From assembly GCF_001685395.1 (NCBI RefSeq), contig NZ_CP014167.1, forward strand, positions 1,245,501 to 1,309,500: 64,000 nucleotides of DNA, read 5' to 3'. Of this stretch, positions 36,844 to 45,814 are shown piece by piece. The stretch is from Paenibacillus yonginensis. GTDB lineage: Bacteria; Bacillota; Bacilli; Paenibacillales; Paenibacillaceae. The first letter of the stretch is position 1. Each line of letters opens with the position of its first letter. Position numbers and translations under genes: made by a program. The notes beneath the pieces are model-generated. The model was given only the letters and a program-made list of their open reading frames with translations, did no database searches and had not been told where the DNA came from.

Positions 36844-38733
36844 ATGAAAGCGTTTAACAATCCGCTGGTAAAAGGAATTGTGGAGGTAAGGGAGCGAATA
36901 AGGCGAAGATTAGTCCATAAGCTGGTGCTGGTATTTACCTTGATTATCGTGCTGCTCGTCGGGTCTTTGTCCGTCATCTCCTATCAGATGATTCAGCGCG
37001 AATCAGTGGGCAGCAGCGTTGCCAGCACGTCGAACAATTTGCTGCTGGTCAACCGGAATTTGGAGGCGTTTCTATCCGGAATAGAAGAGCTGTCGCTGCC
37101 GAAAATTCAGTACGACCAGCTGATCAACGCCGTGCTGACCGAACAAACGGAGTATTCCTCCAGACTGTATTTGGAGCAGTATTTAAAAAATCTGTTCTTC
37201 GCCCGCAAGGATCTGGAGGCGATTAATATGTACATCCCGTCTGACCGCAAATATTATTCGATCACCCGGGAGCAGTATGATACTAGAGTCCGAGCGGTGT
37301 ACGATGATAAGGTTCCGGACCAGGCCTGGTACCGACGGGCTATGGACAGCAGGGAAAACCGGCTGTTTCAATCGTTTGTGGCTGGTGGAAGCGATGGCGG
37401 TACAGGGGCAGAAGAAAGGGAAAAGGAAAACTATGGGAGCGCATACGATTCTTTTGCCAAAACCAGCTTTATGGCGTATCACCGCGTGCTGCGTTCTATT
37501 TCGACCCGCCAGCCTCAGGTTGTTTTTTCGTTCTATTTCAACACGAAAGCCGCTGATGAAATCATGAAGGATATTCCTTTCGCCGAAGGGGAACATTTGC
37601 TGCTGCTAGGACCGGACGGCACGCCTTTTTATACCGACAATTCCGCCTATTACCGCGGGCTGAGACAAGGAAACCTGCTGGAACGCATTCCAGGCACAGG
37701 CTCAGGTCAGCTGACCTGGCGTGAGGCGGACAGCAAATATCTGGTTGTCTACAACGTAGGGGAGCAGTACGGCTGGAAGCTGGTTAAACCTATCCCTTAC
37801 AGCATGATTTACGAAACGGCGAACCAAACAAGGAATCTGAGTTTGGGCATTGGTCTGATTTTATTTATGATCGGAGTTGTCCTTGTTGTAATCATTACCA
37901 ATGCGATTACAAGACCGCTGAAGAAGCTCGCGTTTCAGATGAGGAGATTTAGCGAAGGCTCCTTTGACGCGGAGACAGAGGTCAAGGGCCGGGATGAGGT
38001 GGCTTATTTGAGCCGGCATTTCAATATGATGGTCCGCAGGACCAATGATCTGATTAACGAACGGTACAAAATGAAGCTGACAGAGAAAAACGCTATTCTT
38101 AAAGCTCTTGAGGCGGAAATCAATCCGCATTTCCTGTACAATGCGCTGCAGGCAATTTCCACAAAAGCATTGAAAAACGGCATGTTTGATATCTCCGATA
38201 TGGTGGAGGCGCTGGCGCTGACGCTGCGCTACTGTATCAGCGGCCGCGACATCGTGACGGCACGTGAGGAGCTGGAGCATGTGGAACGTTATTTAACGCT
38301 GCAGAAAGCACGTTTCGGCAGCAGGCTTGAGGTGGAGGTCCGCTGGGCGGAAGAACTGCTGGAACTAAACCTTCCAAAGCTGTCCTTGCAGTCTCTTGTC
38401 GAAAATTCAATTAAACACGGCTTGGAGCGTGTCCGGGATCATGTCCGGATTACAATTGAAGCATCGGCGAACGAAGAGGAGGCCCTAATTTCGGTCACGG
38501 ACAACGGCCCGGGAATGACCGGAGACAGACTGAACCAGGTGCTGCAGTCTCTGGAGACCGACTGGGAAGAACGCGATGGGGGGAGCATTGGCTTAAAAAA
38601 TTTGAACACAAGGCTTAAACTCCTGTTTGGTGAAGCTTCGGAGCTTGCGATTGAATCCGGCGTTGGGCAAACCAAATTGACGATGCGGATACCGGAGGGG
38701 GGCAGCGGATATGTACAAAGTGCTGATTATTGA
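36844..38733 (+). CDS. YesM-type sensor histidine kinase of the alpha-galactoside locus
   Basis: A 629-residue kinase with TM1 at about residues 26-48, a large extracytoplasmic sensor (about 50-330, dCache-like), TM2 (about 332-355), HAMP, a His_kinase box with Glu-Ile-Asn-Pro-His-Phe-Leu-Tyr-Asn (phospho-acceptor near His429) and a C-terminal HATPase (Asn-Ser-Ile-Lys-His-Gly and Asp-Asn-Gly-Pro-Gly boxes). Its 3' end overlaps the response regulator by 23 bp. Such pairs control sugar ABC importers in Paenibacillus and relatives; here the likely cue is an alpha-galactoside, possibly through contact with the binding protein. Confidence 0.93.
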   Translation: MKAFNNPLVKGIVEVRERIRRRLVHKLVLVFTLIIVLLVGSLSVISYQMIQRESVGSSVASTSNNLLLVNRNLEAFLSGIEELSLPKIQYDQLINAVLTEQTEYSSRLYLEQYLKNLFFARKDLEAINMYIPSDRKYYSITREQYDTRVRAVYDDKVPDQAWYRRAMDSRENRLFQSFVAGGSDGGTGAEEREKENYGSAYDSFAKTSFMAYHRVLRSISTRQPQVVFSFYFNTKAADEIMKDIPFAEGEHLLLLGPDGTPFYTDNSAYYRGLRQGNLLERIPGTGSGQLTWREADSKYLVVYNVGEQYGWKLVKPIPYSMIYETANQTRNLSLGIGLILFMIGVVLVVIITNAITRPLKKLAFQMRRFSEGSFDAETEVKGRDEVAYLSRHFNMMVRRTNDLINERYKMKLTEKNAILKALEAEINPHFLYNALQAISTKALKNGMFDISDMVEALALTLRYCISGRDIVTAREELEHVERYLTLQKARFGSRLEVEVRWAEELLELNLPKLSLQSLVENSIKHGLERVRDHVRITIEASANEEEALISVTDNGPGMTGDRLNQVLQSLETDWEERDGGSIGLKNLNTRLKLLFGEASELAIESGVGQTKLTMRIPEGGSGYVQSADY

Positions 38734-40399
38734 TGACGAAGAGCCGTTAAGAGAGGCCATCCGAATCTTGGGGGAATGGGACTCCTTAGGCGTGGATACG
38801 ATCCTGGAGGCGGAAGACGGGGAAAGCGGTCTGCTTTTGCTGCGGCAGCAGCAGGTAGATCTGGTGATGGTAGATATGAAGATGCCAGGCATAAGCGGTC
38901 CCGAGCTGCTGCAAATTCTGGAACAGGATTTCCCGGATTTGCCGAGCATAGTGATCAGCGGGTATAACGATTTTGAATTTACCCGGCAGGCGATTAAGTC
39001 CAAGTCGGTAGACTATCTGCTCAAACCGGTAAACCGGGGAGAGCTGAACCAGGCGATGCACAAAGCAGTCGAGCAGCTGGAGGCCAGACGCAGAAGCGAG
39101 AACGACAACATTAACCGGGGGATCAGGCTGAATATGTCCCTGCCCAAATTGAAGGAGAATATTTACCTGTCTTTGCTGGATAGGACCTTTCATCCGGCAG
39201 GCAAGCAGGATCTGCTGGCTATGATCGGCGCGGGGAAGGCGGACAGTATTTATGGGGTCGGCGTTATCCGCATCCTAAATCTGGATGAAACGGCGAACAG
39301 CCGCTTTCACGGTGAAATCGGGCTGCTGCATTTCGCTGTTTCCAATATGGTGAACAATGCTTCCGGACCCGGGCTGCAAAGCTTCTGCTTTGCCAATCCG
39401 CGGCAGATGCGGGAAATGATCACCGTGTTTAATATGGAAAAGGGGACCGAAGCGGACCTGGCATTTCAATCAGAGCTGCTGCTTAAGCAGATCCACGCCG
39501 CGCTGCGGGATCTGCTTGGAATCCGGTCCGTTATGGGGGTGGGCCGCCCCTGCAGGGACATGTTCCATATGGCCGATGCCTTCGAAGCTGCAAAGGCCGC
39601 CGTGCTGCAGATGAATTTCCAGCAGGCGGCCGGAGCGGCGAATGCCATTTTTACATCTGCACCTGTACCTACGTCTGCACCTGGAACTTCATCAGGATCG
39701 CCGGGGAGAACCGAGCAAACGCCCGAGGTGCCGTCTCTCATCAGCAGGCTGCCTCTGCTTCGCAGCGCGCTGGAGGCCGGAAACCTGAATCAGGCGAAGA
39801 CGGTGCTGGCCGATTTTCTGCGTGCCCTTGGGGAGCGGAAAAGCTGCCGTCTGGGTGACGCCGACCGTGCTGTCCAGGACTTTCATCTCCTGCTTCGGGA
39901 TACGGCGCTTTCGCTGGGCGTTTCGCCTGACAAGCTTCCCCGAGAGGGAGAAGAGAAGTTCAGCTTTGGCGGATTCAGCCGGGATTACTCGAATTTTACG
40001 GAGTTTGGGGAATTGCTGGAGCGGATGCTGGAGTATTATGTTGGCGTTATCCGCGGTCAGGCTGGCGTCCAGGGGCGTTTTGACGCTGAGGATATCAAGG
40101 CTTATATCGATACCCATTACTTCGAAGATTTCAAAATTTCGTTGTTTACCGAAAAATATTATTTAAGCCGCGAATACCTCATGAAGCGTTTCAAGCAGCA
40201 GTTCGGCTGCGGCATTCATGAATATACGCAGAAGGTGAGAATGGAGAAAGCGAAGGAAATGCTGGGCGATCCTTCTTTAAAGATCCAGGAAATCTCGGAA
40301 ATGCTCGGCTATCGTGATAAGAACTACTTCAGCAAGGCTTTCCGCAACTATTACCGGATGTCCCCGACAGAGTTCCGGCTGTTCAGCTCTTCAAAATGA
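38711..40399 (+). CDS. YesN-type response regulator, receiver + AraC HTH
   Basis: A 562-residue regulator. The receiver (about 1-125) has Asp55 in Met-Val-Asp-Met-Lys-Met-Pro and Lys in Leu-Leu-Lys-Pro-Val. A long middle region (about 130-440), typical of this family, carries a Ser/Thr/Pro/Gly-rich linker near 315-340. The C-terminal AraC domain (about 460-560) ends Met-Ser-Pro-Thr-Glu-Phe-Arg. It should activate the divergent permease operon and the downstream binding-protein and galactosidase genes. ATG at 38711 with GGAGGGGGG just upstream; translation is coupled to the kinase by the overlap. Confidence 0.93.
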   Translation: MYKVLIIDDEEPLREAIRILGEWDSLGVDTILEAEDGESGLLLLRQQQVDLVMVDMKMPGISGPELLQILEQDFPDLPSIVISGYNDFEFTRQAIKSKSVDYLLKPVNRGELNQAMHKAVEQLEARRRSENDNINRGIRLNMSLPKLKENIYLSLLDRTFHPAGKQDLLAMIGAGKADSIYGVGVIRILNLDETANSRFHGEIGLLHFAVSNMVNNASGPGLQSFCFANPRQMREMITVFNMEKGTEADLAFQSELLLKQIHAALRDLLGIRSVMGVGRPCRDMFHMADAFEAAKAAVLQMNFQQAAGAANAIFTSAPVPTSAPGTSSGSPGRTEQTPEVPSLISRLPLLRSALEAGNLNQAKTVLADFLRALGERKSCRLGDADRAVQDFHLLLRDTALSLGVSPDKLPREGEEKFSFGGFSRDYSNFTEFGELLERMLEYYVGVIRGQAGVQGRFDAEDIKAYIDTHYFEDFKISLFTEKYYLSREYLMKRFKQQFGCGIHEYTQKVRMEKAKEMLGDPSLKIQEISEMLGYRDKNYFSKAFRNYYRMSPTEFRLFSSSK

Positions 40400-40517
40400 T
40401 GCGCCACTTTTTTACCCTCAACTCATCACATAACTGCATTTTGTAACTCAGCAGGCTTTAATACAATAATCTACGAAATGCAAATAAATCCAAAGTCATT
40501 GAAACGGGGGCGTATTC

Positions 40518-41840
40518 ATGTTTAAGAGATTGACGGCGGTAACGGCCAGTCTTGTGCTCATGACGGGGCTGCTTGCGGCCTGCGGAGGCGGTTCCAATAA
40601 TGTTGGCAGCAGCAGCGCAGGGAACGCATCGAATAACGGAGGAGCCGCGGATTCTTCCAAACCGGTTACGATCAATATGTTTACGGCATCACCAGAGTAT
40701 ACGGATGCTTTTAACGCGTATATTGAAGAGTACAAGAAAGTGAAGCCCAACGTAACGATCAACCTCGAAATTATGCAATCCGATTATAATACCGTTTTGA
40801 AATCCAGAATAGCCGCAGGCAGTACGCCGGATGTGTTCCAGACGACGGCTGGCGGGGACATCGACACTTTTGCCGACTACAGCGCGGATTTAACGAATGA
40901 ACCTCTGGCGCAGGCGATGACCGACGCGGTCAGAAGCAACATGACCTCCTCCGACGGAAAAGTGCTTGGCCTTCCTGTCAAAGGCAACTTGTTTGCCCTG
41001 ATCTATAACAAAAAGCTGCTGGCTGATGCGGGCATAACTTCCGTTCCAAAAACGACGGCCGAGCTGGAGGAAGCCATTACCAAACTGGAGGTCAAAGGCA
41101 TTACGCCATTTGCAAACGCATACAAGGAATGGTGGGTGTGGAAGCATATCTTCCAGCACTTCGTAGATGCGGCAGCGGAAGATGCAGGCACCAGCGCCAA
41201 GGATTTAGTCCAAAGCTTCATCGACGGTAAAACGACCTTTAAAGACCACCCTGTGCTGTACGACAACTTCTTTAACTTCATCGACCTGACCGTCAAACAC
41301 GGAACGGACAAACCGCTGGAGCGGGACAGCAATGCAGAGGTCAGCGATTTTGCGGCAGGCAAAGCGGCCTTCATGACGGGTAAAGGCGCATGGGACGAAG
41401 AAGCGATCAAGAAGATCAACCCCGACATCGAGATCGGTATTGCAGGATATCCGGTGAGCGATAAACCAGAGCAGTCCGTTATCATTACAGGCGCTGACCA
41501 GGCGCTGCGCATCAACAAGGATTCCAAGGTGGTTAAAGAAACAATCGAATTCTTCAACTGGCTCTATACTTCGGATTACGGTAAAAACTGGTTCTCCCAA
41601 GTTGCCAAGGTAATTCCACCTATTAAAGACGCTCCTTTGCCGGACCTGGATATGCCGAAGCAAATGGATGAGATCCTGAAGACGGAGAAATCCGGCGATT
41701 TGTCCATCAACTATTCACTCGATACGTTCCATCAGAAGTTCGGTGAAATCATGCAGGCCTACATTGGCGGGAACAAAACGAAAGACCAGGCTGTCGATGA
41801 AATTCAAAAAGCTTGGCAGCAGTTCGGCTCTGCCCAATAA
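40518..41840 (+). CDS. Sugar ABC transporter substrate-binding lipoprotein
   Basis: A 440-residue extracytoplasmic solute-binding protein of the CUT1 class. The signal peptide ends in the lipobox Leu-Leu-Ala-Ala-Cys (Cys22), followed by a Gly/Ser/Asn-rich linker to about residue 50 and a two-lobed binding domain. It should capture the sugar for the permeases encoded on the opposite strand at 34952-36669. GGGGGCG precedes the ATG. It is followed by a stem-loop without a T-run and then by the galactosidase, a layout that usually allows more binding protein than enzyme to be made. Confidence 0.92.
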   Translation: MFKRLTAVTASLVLMTGLLAACGGGSNNVGSSSAGNASNNGGAADSSKPVTINMFTASPEYTDAFNAYIEEYKKVKPNVTINLEIMQSDYNTVLKSRIAAGSTPDVFQTTAGGDIDTFADYSADLTNEPLAQAMTDAVRSNMTSSDGKVLGLPVKGNLFALIYNKKLLADAGITSVPKTTAELEEAITKLEVKGITPFANAYKEWWVWKHIFQHFVDAAAEDAGTSAKDLVQSFIDGKTTFKDHPVLYDNFFNFIDLTVKHGTDKPLERDSNAEVSDFAAGKAAFMTGKGAWDEEAIKKINPDIEIGIAGYPVSDKPEQSVIITGADQALRINKDSKVVKETIEFFNWLYTSDYGKNWFSQVAKVIPPIKDAPLPDLDMPKQMDEILKTEKSGDLSINYSLDTFHQKFGEIMQAYIGGNKTKDQAVDEIQKAWQQFGSAQ

Positions 41841-41869
41841 TTCTGCTCGATATTCCTATCCTTTCTCAC

Positions 41870-41901
41870 CTGACTCAGCACGGCTTGGCGTGCTGGGTCA
41901 G
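41870..41901 (+). other. Intercistronic stem-loop between binding protein and alpha-galactosidase genes
   Basis: CTGAC-T-CAGCACG pairs with CGTGCTG-G-GTCAG around a 6-nt loop, about 30 bp after the binding-protein stop. There is no T-run, so it is more likely a 3' mRNA stabiliser or partial attenuator than a full terminator. Confidence 0.7.
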
Positions 41902-41938
41902 TATGCTATTCAGATCAAAGAGAGGAGCTAGAACCCTT

Positions 41939-44155
41939 ATGCCAATCCATCAGGATATTCCATCTTTATCATCCCCAGGATTGTTATTCTTCAGCGAAAA
42001 CGGTCTTGCCCTGCAGCTGGAAATTACGGACAGCAAAGATGTCCGCCTGCTTCACTTTGGGCGTCTGCCCGCCGCTCCCGATACGTCCGCAGAGGACGAA
42101 GACCTGGCTCGGAGCAACGGGCAGCCTGCTGTCCATTCAGAACAGCTTCTATTATATGAACGACTATCGGATGTACAGAAGCCTTTCTGCAGGCTGCTGG
42201 AGCTTCAGCTTACCGGAGAGGACAGGGCCGAATACCACGGCCGGACCCACCGGGCATCCTATCCGGGGCTCCGGATGGAATATGCAAGCCACGCGGATTA
42301 CAGAAATAAGCAGGGCCGCAAGCTGGAGTTCGTGCTGCTCGATCCAGTTACGGAACTTAGAGCCACACAGCATTTTCAGTTTCTGGACGGTGTCAGCCAT
42401 GTCGTGCGCTGCTGGACGGAGCTTCAGAATGAAGGGAAAGACGCTGTCTCCGTGGAGTATATTTCGTCGTTTGCTTTCTCGGGGTTGGATCAGGAGGGTA
42501 CTGCGGCGCGAGACGATAAAATGTGCCTTACCTTGGCATACAACGGCTGGCAGAGCGAGCTCCAATGGCGGACCTATACCCTGCCCGAGCTGGGGATGCC
42601 GCAGATGACCGACCGCAGCTCCAAAAGGATAACAGGAAGCAATACGGGTTCCTGGTCTGCTGCCGAGCTGATTCCTATGGCCGTGCTGCAGAACACGGAC
42701 TCGCACACCGCCTACTTCTGGCAGATTGAACACAATGGCTCCTGGCACTGGGAGCTGTTCGAACAGGGCAACCTGCTGAGCCTGCTTGCAGGCGGACCAA
42801 ATGAACATGACAACCATTGGTGGAAAAAGCTTGAGCCCGGCGAAAGCTTCGCCAGCGTCGTGGTGGCAGCCGGCTCGGTCTGCGGCGGCTTCGAGGAAGC
42901 AGCACAGCGCTTGACGGAATACCGCCGCCGCATCCGCCGGCCTAACGAGGACAACCGGCTGCTGCCTGTTATTTTTAACGATTATATGAACTGCCTCTGG
43001 GGAAAGCCGACGACGGAACAGCTGCTGCCGCTGATCGACAGCGCCGCTGAAACGGGCTGCGAGGTATTTTGCATCGATGCCGGCTGGTATGCAGACGGGC
43101 TCTGGTGGGATGAAGTCGGCGAATGGCTGCCGTCCCGGGAGCGGTTCCCGGAAGGGCTGCCGTTTGTCCTGAAAAAGATCCGCGATAAGGGGATGGTGCC
43201 GGGACTGTGGCTGGAACTCGAAGTAATGGGCATTAACAGCCTGAAGCTTGCGGATACCGACGACAGCTGGTTTTTTATGCGTCATGGCAAACGGGTAAAA
43301 GACCGGAGCCGTTATCAGCTGGATTACCGGAATCCGGAGGTTCGCGCGTATGCAGACAGGGTTATCAGCAGGCTCGTAGAGGAATACGGAGTAGGATACA
43401 TTAAAATGGATTACAATATCAATTCGGGCGTTGGGACGGAGCTTGAGGCCGACAGCTTCGGCGATGGTCTGCTGGCGCATAACCGGGCATATCTGGCGTG
43501 GCTGGACGGCGTATTTGCCAAATATCCGGACCTGATTATCGAGAACTGCTCCAGCGGCGGCATGCGGATGGACTATGCGATGTTAAGCCGCCACAGCATC
43601 CAGTCTACCAGTGACCAGGAGAACTATTTAAATTATGCTCTCATTGCGGCCGGATGTCCGGGTGCGCTGACGCCGGAGCAGGCAGCTGTCTGGTCTTATC
43701 CGCTCCGGGAAGGGGATGATGAGGAAGTTATTTTTAACATGGTCAACGCCATGCTGCTCCGAATTCACCAAAGCGGCCATTTGGCCGAGCTCAGTCCGGA
43801 ACGCAGAACACTCGTCCAAGAAGGGATTGATTATTATAAAAAGATTCGTGGTTTCATACCCGAGGCTCTTCCTTTCTGGCCGCTCGGCCTGCCCGATCCC
43901 GGTGCGGCGTATGCCAGTCTGGGGTTAAAAGCTGGTGATCGTATGTTTATCGCAGTCTGGCAGCTGAAGGATACTGAAGAAGCCTGCCTCCTCTCGCTGC
44001 CGGGCTTGTACGGTCAAGATGTGCAGCTGTTCAAGTGCGCTTACCCAAAGCAAGCGGCCGATACGGTGTATACGTGGGATCATGAATGGAATCGCTTTAT
44101 GGTTCAACTGCCTGGTGCGGGCACAGCAAGATTGTTTGAATTCGTAACAGGCTGA
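41939..44155 (+). CDS. Alpha-galactosidase (GH36)
   Basis: A 738-residue cytoplasmic GH36 enzyme that removes alpha-1,6-linked galactose from melibiose, raffinose and related sugars. The N-terminal beta-supersandwich (about 1-330) leads to a TIM barrel with nucleophile Asp491 in Ile-Lys-Met-Asp-Tyr-Asn and acid/base Asp559 in Ser-Thr-Ser-Asp-Gln-Glu-Asn. The Glu-Asn-Cys-Ser-Ser-Gly-Gly motif lies between them. The ATG at 41939 is preferred because GAGAGGAG lies just upstream; in-frame codons before it overlap the binding-protein gene. It works on the sugar brought in by the adjacent ABC system. Confidence 0.94.
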   Translation: MPIHQDIPSLSSPGLLFFSENGLALQLEITDSKDVRLLHFGRLPAAPDTSAEDEDLARSNGQPAVHSEQLLLYERLSDVQKPFCRLLELQLTGEDRAEYHGRTHRASYPGLRMEYASHADYRNKQGRKLEFVLLDPVTELRATQHFQFLDGVSHVVRCWTELQNEGKDAVSVEYISSFAFSGLDQEGTAARDDKMCLTLAYNGWQSELQWRTYTLPELGMPQMTDRSSKRITGSNTGSWSAAELIPMAVLQNTDSHTAYFWQIEHNGSWHWELFEQGNLLSLLAGGPNEHDNHWWKKLEPGESFASVVVAAGSVCGGFEEAAQRLTEYRRRIRRPNEDNRLLPVIFNDYMNCLWGKPTTEQLLPLIDSAAETGCEVFCIDAGWYADGLWWDEVGEWLPSRERFPEGLPFVLKKIRDKGMVPGLWLELEVMGINSLKLADTDDSWFFMRHGKRVKDRSRYQLDYRNPEVRAYADRVISRLVEEYGVGYIKMDYNINSGVGTELEADSFGDGLLAHNRAYLAWLDGVFAKYPDLIIENCSSGGMRMDYAMLSRHSIQSTSDQENYLNYALIAAGCPGALTPEQAAVWSYPLREGDDEEVIFNMVNAMLLRIHQSGHLAELSPERRTLVQEGIDYYKKIRGFIPEALPFWPLGLPDPGAAYASLGLKAGDRMFIAVWQLKDTEEACLLSLPGLYGQDVQLFKCAYPKQAADTVYTWDHEWNRFMVQLPGAGTARLFEFVTG

Positions 44156-44174
44156 AGGGAAAAAATAAAGTTTA

Positions 44175-44226
44175 AAAACAAGCCTCGCTTCTTCTGGCAT
44201 GAAGTGGCCGGGGCTTGTTTTCTTTC
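44175..44226 (+). terminator. Intrinsic terminator after the alpha-galactosidase gene
   Basis: AAACAAGCC pairs with GGCTTGTTT across a 28-nt loop with inner pairing, followed by TCTTTC. It closes the alpha-galactoside operon. Confidence 0.8.
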
Positions 44227-44403
44227 ATGGATACCGCAAGACCGGCGAAAGAGGATAAAGAAGAGGGTATGGAGCGGTCAAGAATAGGGTAATGAATGAA
44301 TAGCATATACTAATTAAACCGGGCGGTACTGTCTTTGGGGCCGCTGTGTTAAATTGACAATGAAAAAGGCGACCCTAAAAGGATCACCTGAAATATACAC
44401 ATA

Positions 44404-44432
44404 TTGTACTCATATAAAAAATATGTTATAAT
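44404..44432 (+). promoter_or_regulatory. Sigma-A promoter of rpoD
   Basis: TTGTAC (44404-44409) and a perfect TATAAT (44427-44432) are separated by 17 bp. It lies about 140 bp before the rpoD start codon, giving a leader of about 130 nt. Confidence 0.75.
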
Positions 44433-44498
44433 GATGGATAGCGATAAAAATACCGTCTGAATCACTGCTTTATTTTCCATCATCATACCATATTTTAT

Positions 44499-44541
44499 GC
44501 GGTTTTGTCAAACGGTGACTTTAGAAATCCGCTTTTTATTG
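44499..44541 (+). promoter_or_regulatory. Terminator-like hairpin in the rpoD leader
   Basis: GCGG (44499-44502) pairs with CCGC (44529-44532), TTT with AAA inside it, and an inner GTCA/TGAC helix closes a 5-nt loop. TTTTTATT follows directly. This sits between the promoter and the AGGAGGAGGGG ribosome site, where an intrinsic terminator would act as an attenuator. Two internal bulges make the stem imperfect, so the call is tentative. Confidence 0.5.
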
Positions 44542-44570
44542 TTCTCATTCAGGAGGAGGGGAGCCTGCCA

Positions 44571-45674
44571 ATGGCTAACGATCAACATATAGAATCCGAA
44601 TTGACCCTTGAACAGGTGAAAGAACAACTGATTGAACAAGGCAAATCGTCCTCTTCGATAACTTCCAAAGAGATTGCAGACAAATTGGCTCCGTTTGATC
44701 AGGAACAAGAACAAATTGATGAATTTATGGATCAGCTGTCCGAAATGGGCATCGATGTTGGCGGCGAGCTCGAAGAAGAATCCGGATCGGAGGATACCGA
44801 GCTGGAAGACTTCAAGATCGATGACTTGAATCTGCCTCCGGGGATGAAGATCAATGACCCAGTCCGGATGTACCTGAAAGAAATCGGCCGCGTGCCCCTT
44901 TTGTCGGCTCAGGAAGAAATCGAGCTTGCCAAACGGATCGATCAGGGCGACGAGGAAGCGAAACGCAGGCTTGCCGAAGCGAATCTGCGTCTTGTAGTCA
45001 GCATAGCCCGCCGCTATGTGGGACGCAGCATGCAGTTCCTGGATTTGATCCAGGAAGGCAACATGGGATTGATTAAAGCGGTTGAGAAGTTCGACTATTC
45101 GAAGGGCTTTAAATTCAGTACGTACGCTACCTGGTGGATTCGTCAGGCCATTACGCGCGCCATTGCTGACCAAGCCCGGACGATCCGGATTCCGGTCCAC
45201 ATGGTGGAGACGATCAACAAGCTGATTCGGGTGTCCCGCCAGCTGCTGCAGGATTTGGGCCGCGAACCGACGCCGGAGGAAATTGCCAAAGAGATGGACT
45301 TAACGCCGGATAAAGTCCGTGAGATTATGAAGGTTGCGCAGGAACCGGTATCGCTGGAAACGCCGATCGGCGAAGAGAACGATTCCAATCTGGGCGATTT
45401 CATTGAGGACTCCGATGCGCCTGCCCCAGCCGATGCAGCGGCTTATGAGCTGCTTAAGGAGCAGCTGGAGGATGTGCTCGACACGCTGACAGAACGCGAG
45501 GAGAATGTGCTCCGCTTGCGGTTCGGCCTCGATGACGGCCGTACCCGTACCCTGGAGGAAGTCGGCAAGGAATTTGGCGTAACGCGCGAACGTATCCGGC
45601 AGATCGAAGCGAAAGCGCTTCGTAAGCTGAGACATCCAAGCCGCAGCAAACGGCTCAAGGATTTTCTGGAATAA
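44571..45674 (+). CDS. rpoD: RNA polymerase primary sigma factor RpoD (SigA type)
   Basis: A 367-residue sigma-70, near the usual length of SigA in Bacillales. Region 1.1 (about 1-90, acidic) is present. Regions 1.2-2 contain Asn-Asp-Pro-Val-Arg-Met-Tyr-Leu, Asp-Leu-Ile-Gln-Glu-Gly-Asn and Tyr-Ala-Thr-Trp-Trp-Ile-Arg-Gln; region 3 follows; region 4 has the helix-turn-helix Val-Thr-Arg-Glu-Arg-Ile-Arg-Gln-Ile. All core motifs look intact. The ATG at 44571 has AGGAGGAGGGG upstream; an in-frame extension back to 44505 is rejected. rpoD usually follows dnaG; here it follows an alpha-galactosidase gene and has its own promoter and leader, so it may be a second copy. Confidence 0.95.
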   Translation: MANDQHIESELTLEQVKEQLIEQGKSSSSITSKEIADKLAPFDQEQEQIDEFMDQLSEMGIDVGGELEEESGSEDTELEDFKIDDLNLPPGMKINDPVRMYLKEIGRVPLLSAQEEIELAKRIDQGDEEAKRRLAEANLRLVVSIARRYVGRSMQFLDLIQEGNMGLIKAVEKFDYSKGFKFSTYATWWIRQAITRAIADQARTIRIPVHMVETINKLIRVSRQLLQDLGREPTPEEIAKEMDLTPDKVREIMKVAQEPVSLETPIGEENDSNLGDFIEDSDAPAPADAAAYELLKEQLEDVLDTLTEREENVLRLRFGLDDGRTRTLEEVGKEFGVTRERIRQIEAKALRKLRHPSRSKRLKDFLE

Positions 45675-45705
45675 CAGCTCAAGATAAGACAAAAAAGCGG
45701 AATTT

Positions 45706-45750
45706 AAAACGGCATGGGAAAACAATCCTGTGCCGTTTGTTTTTTTGTTT
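45706..45750 (+). terminator. Intrinsic terminator of rpoD
   Basis: AAACGGCA and TGCCGTTT form a stem with inner GGGA/TCC pairing, followed by a run of seven T. It ends the monocistronic rpoD transcript. Confidence 0.85.
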
Positions 45751-45814
45751 GGGGCTCACGCGGGTTGCGGTTAAGAGGTTTATCTTCTGCAAACCAGACC
45801 TAGTCCTGAAAGGT

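Noticed and set aside
36840-36860. Cre-like sequence (TGAAAGCGTTTAAC) at the start of the histidine kinase gene
   Set aside because: It mismatches the catabolite-control consensus at conserved 3' positions and overlaps the start codon; evidence too weak.
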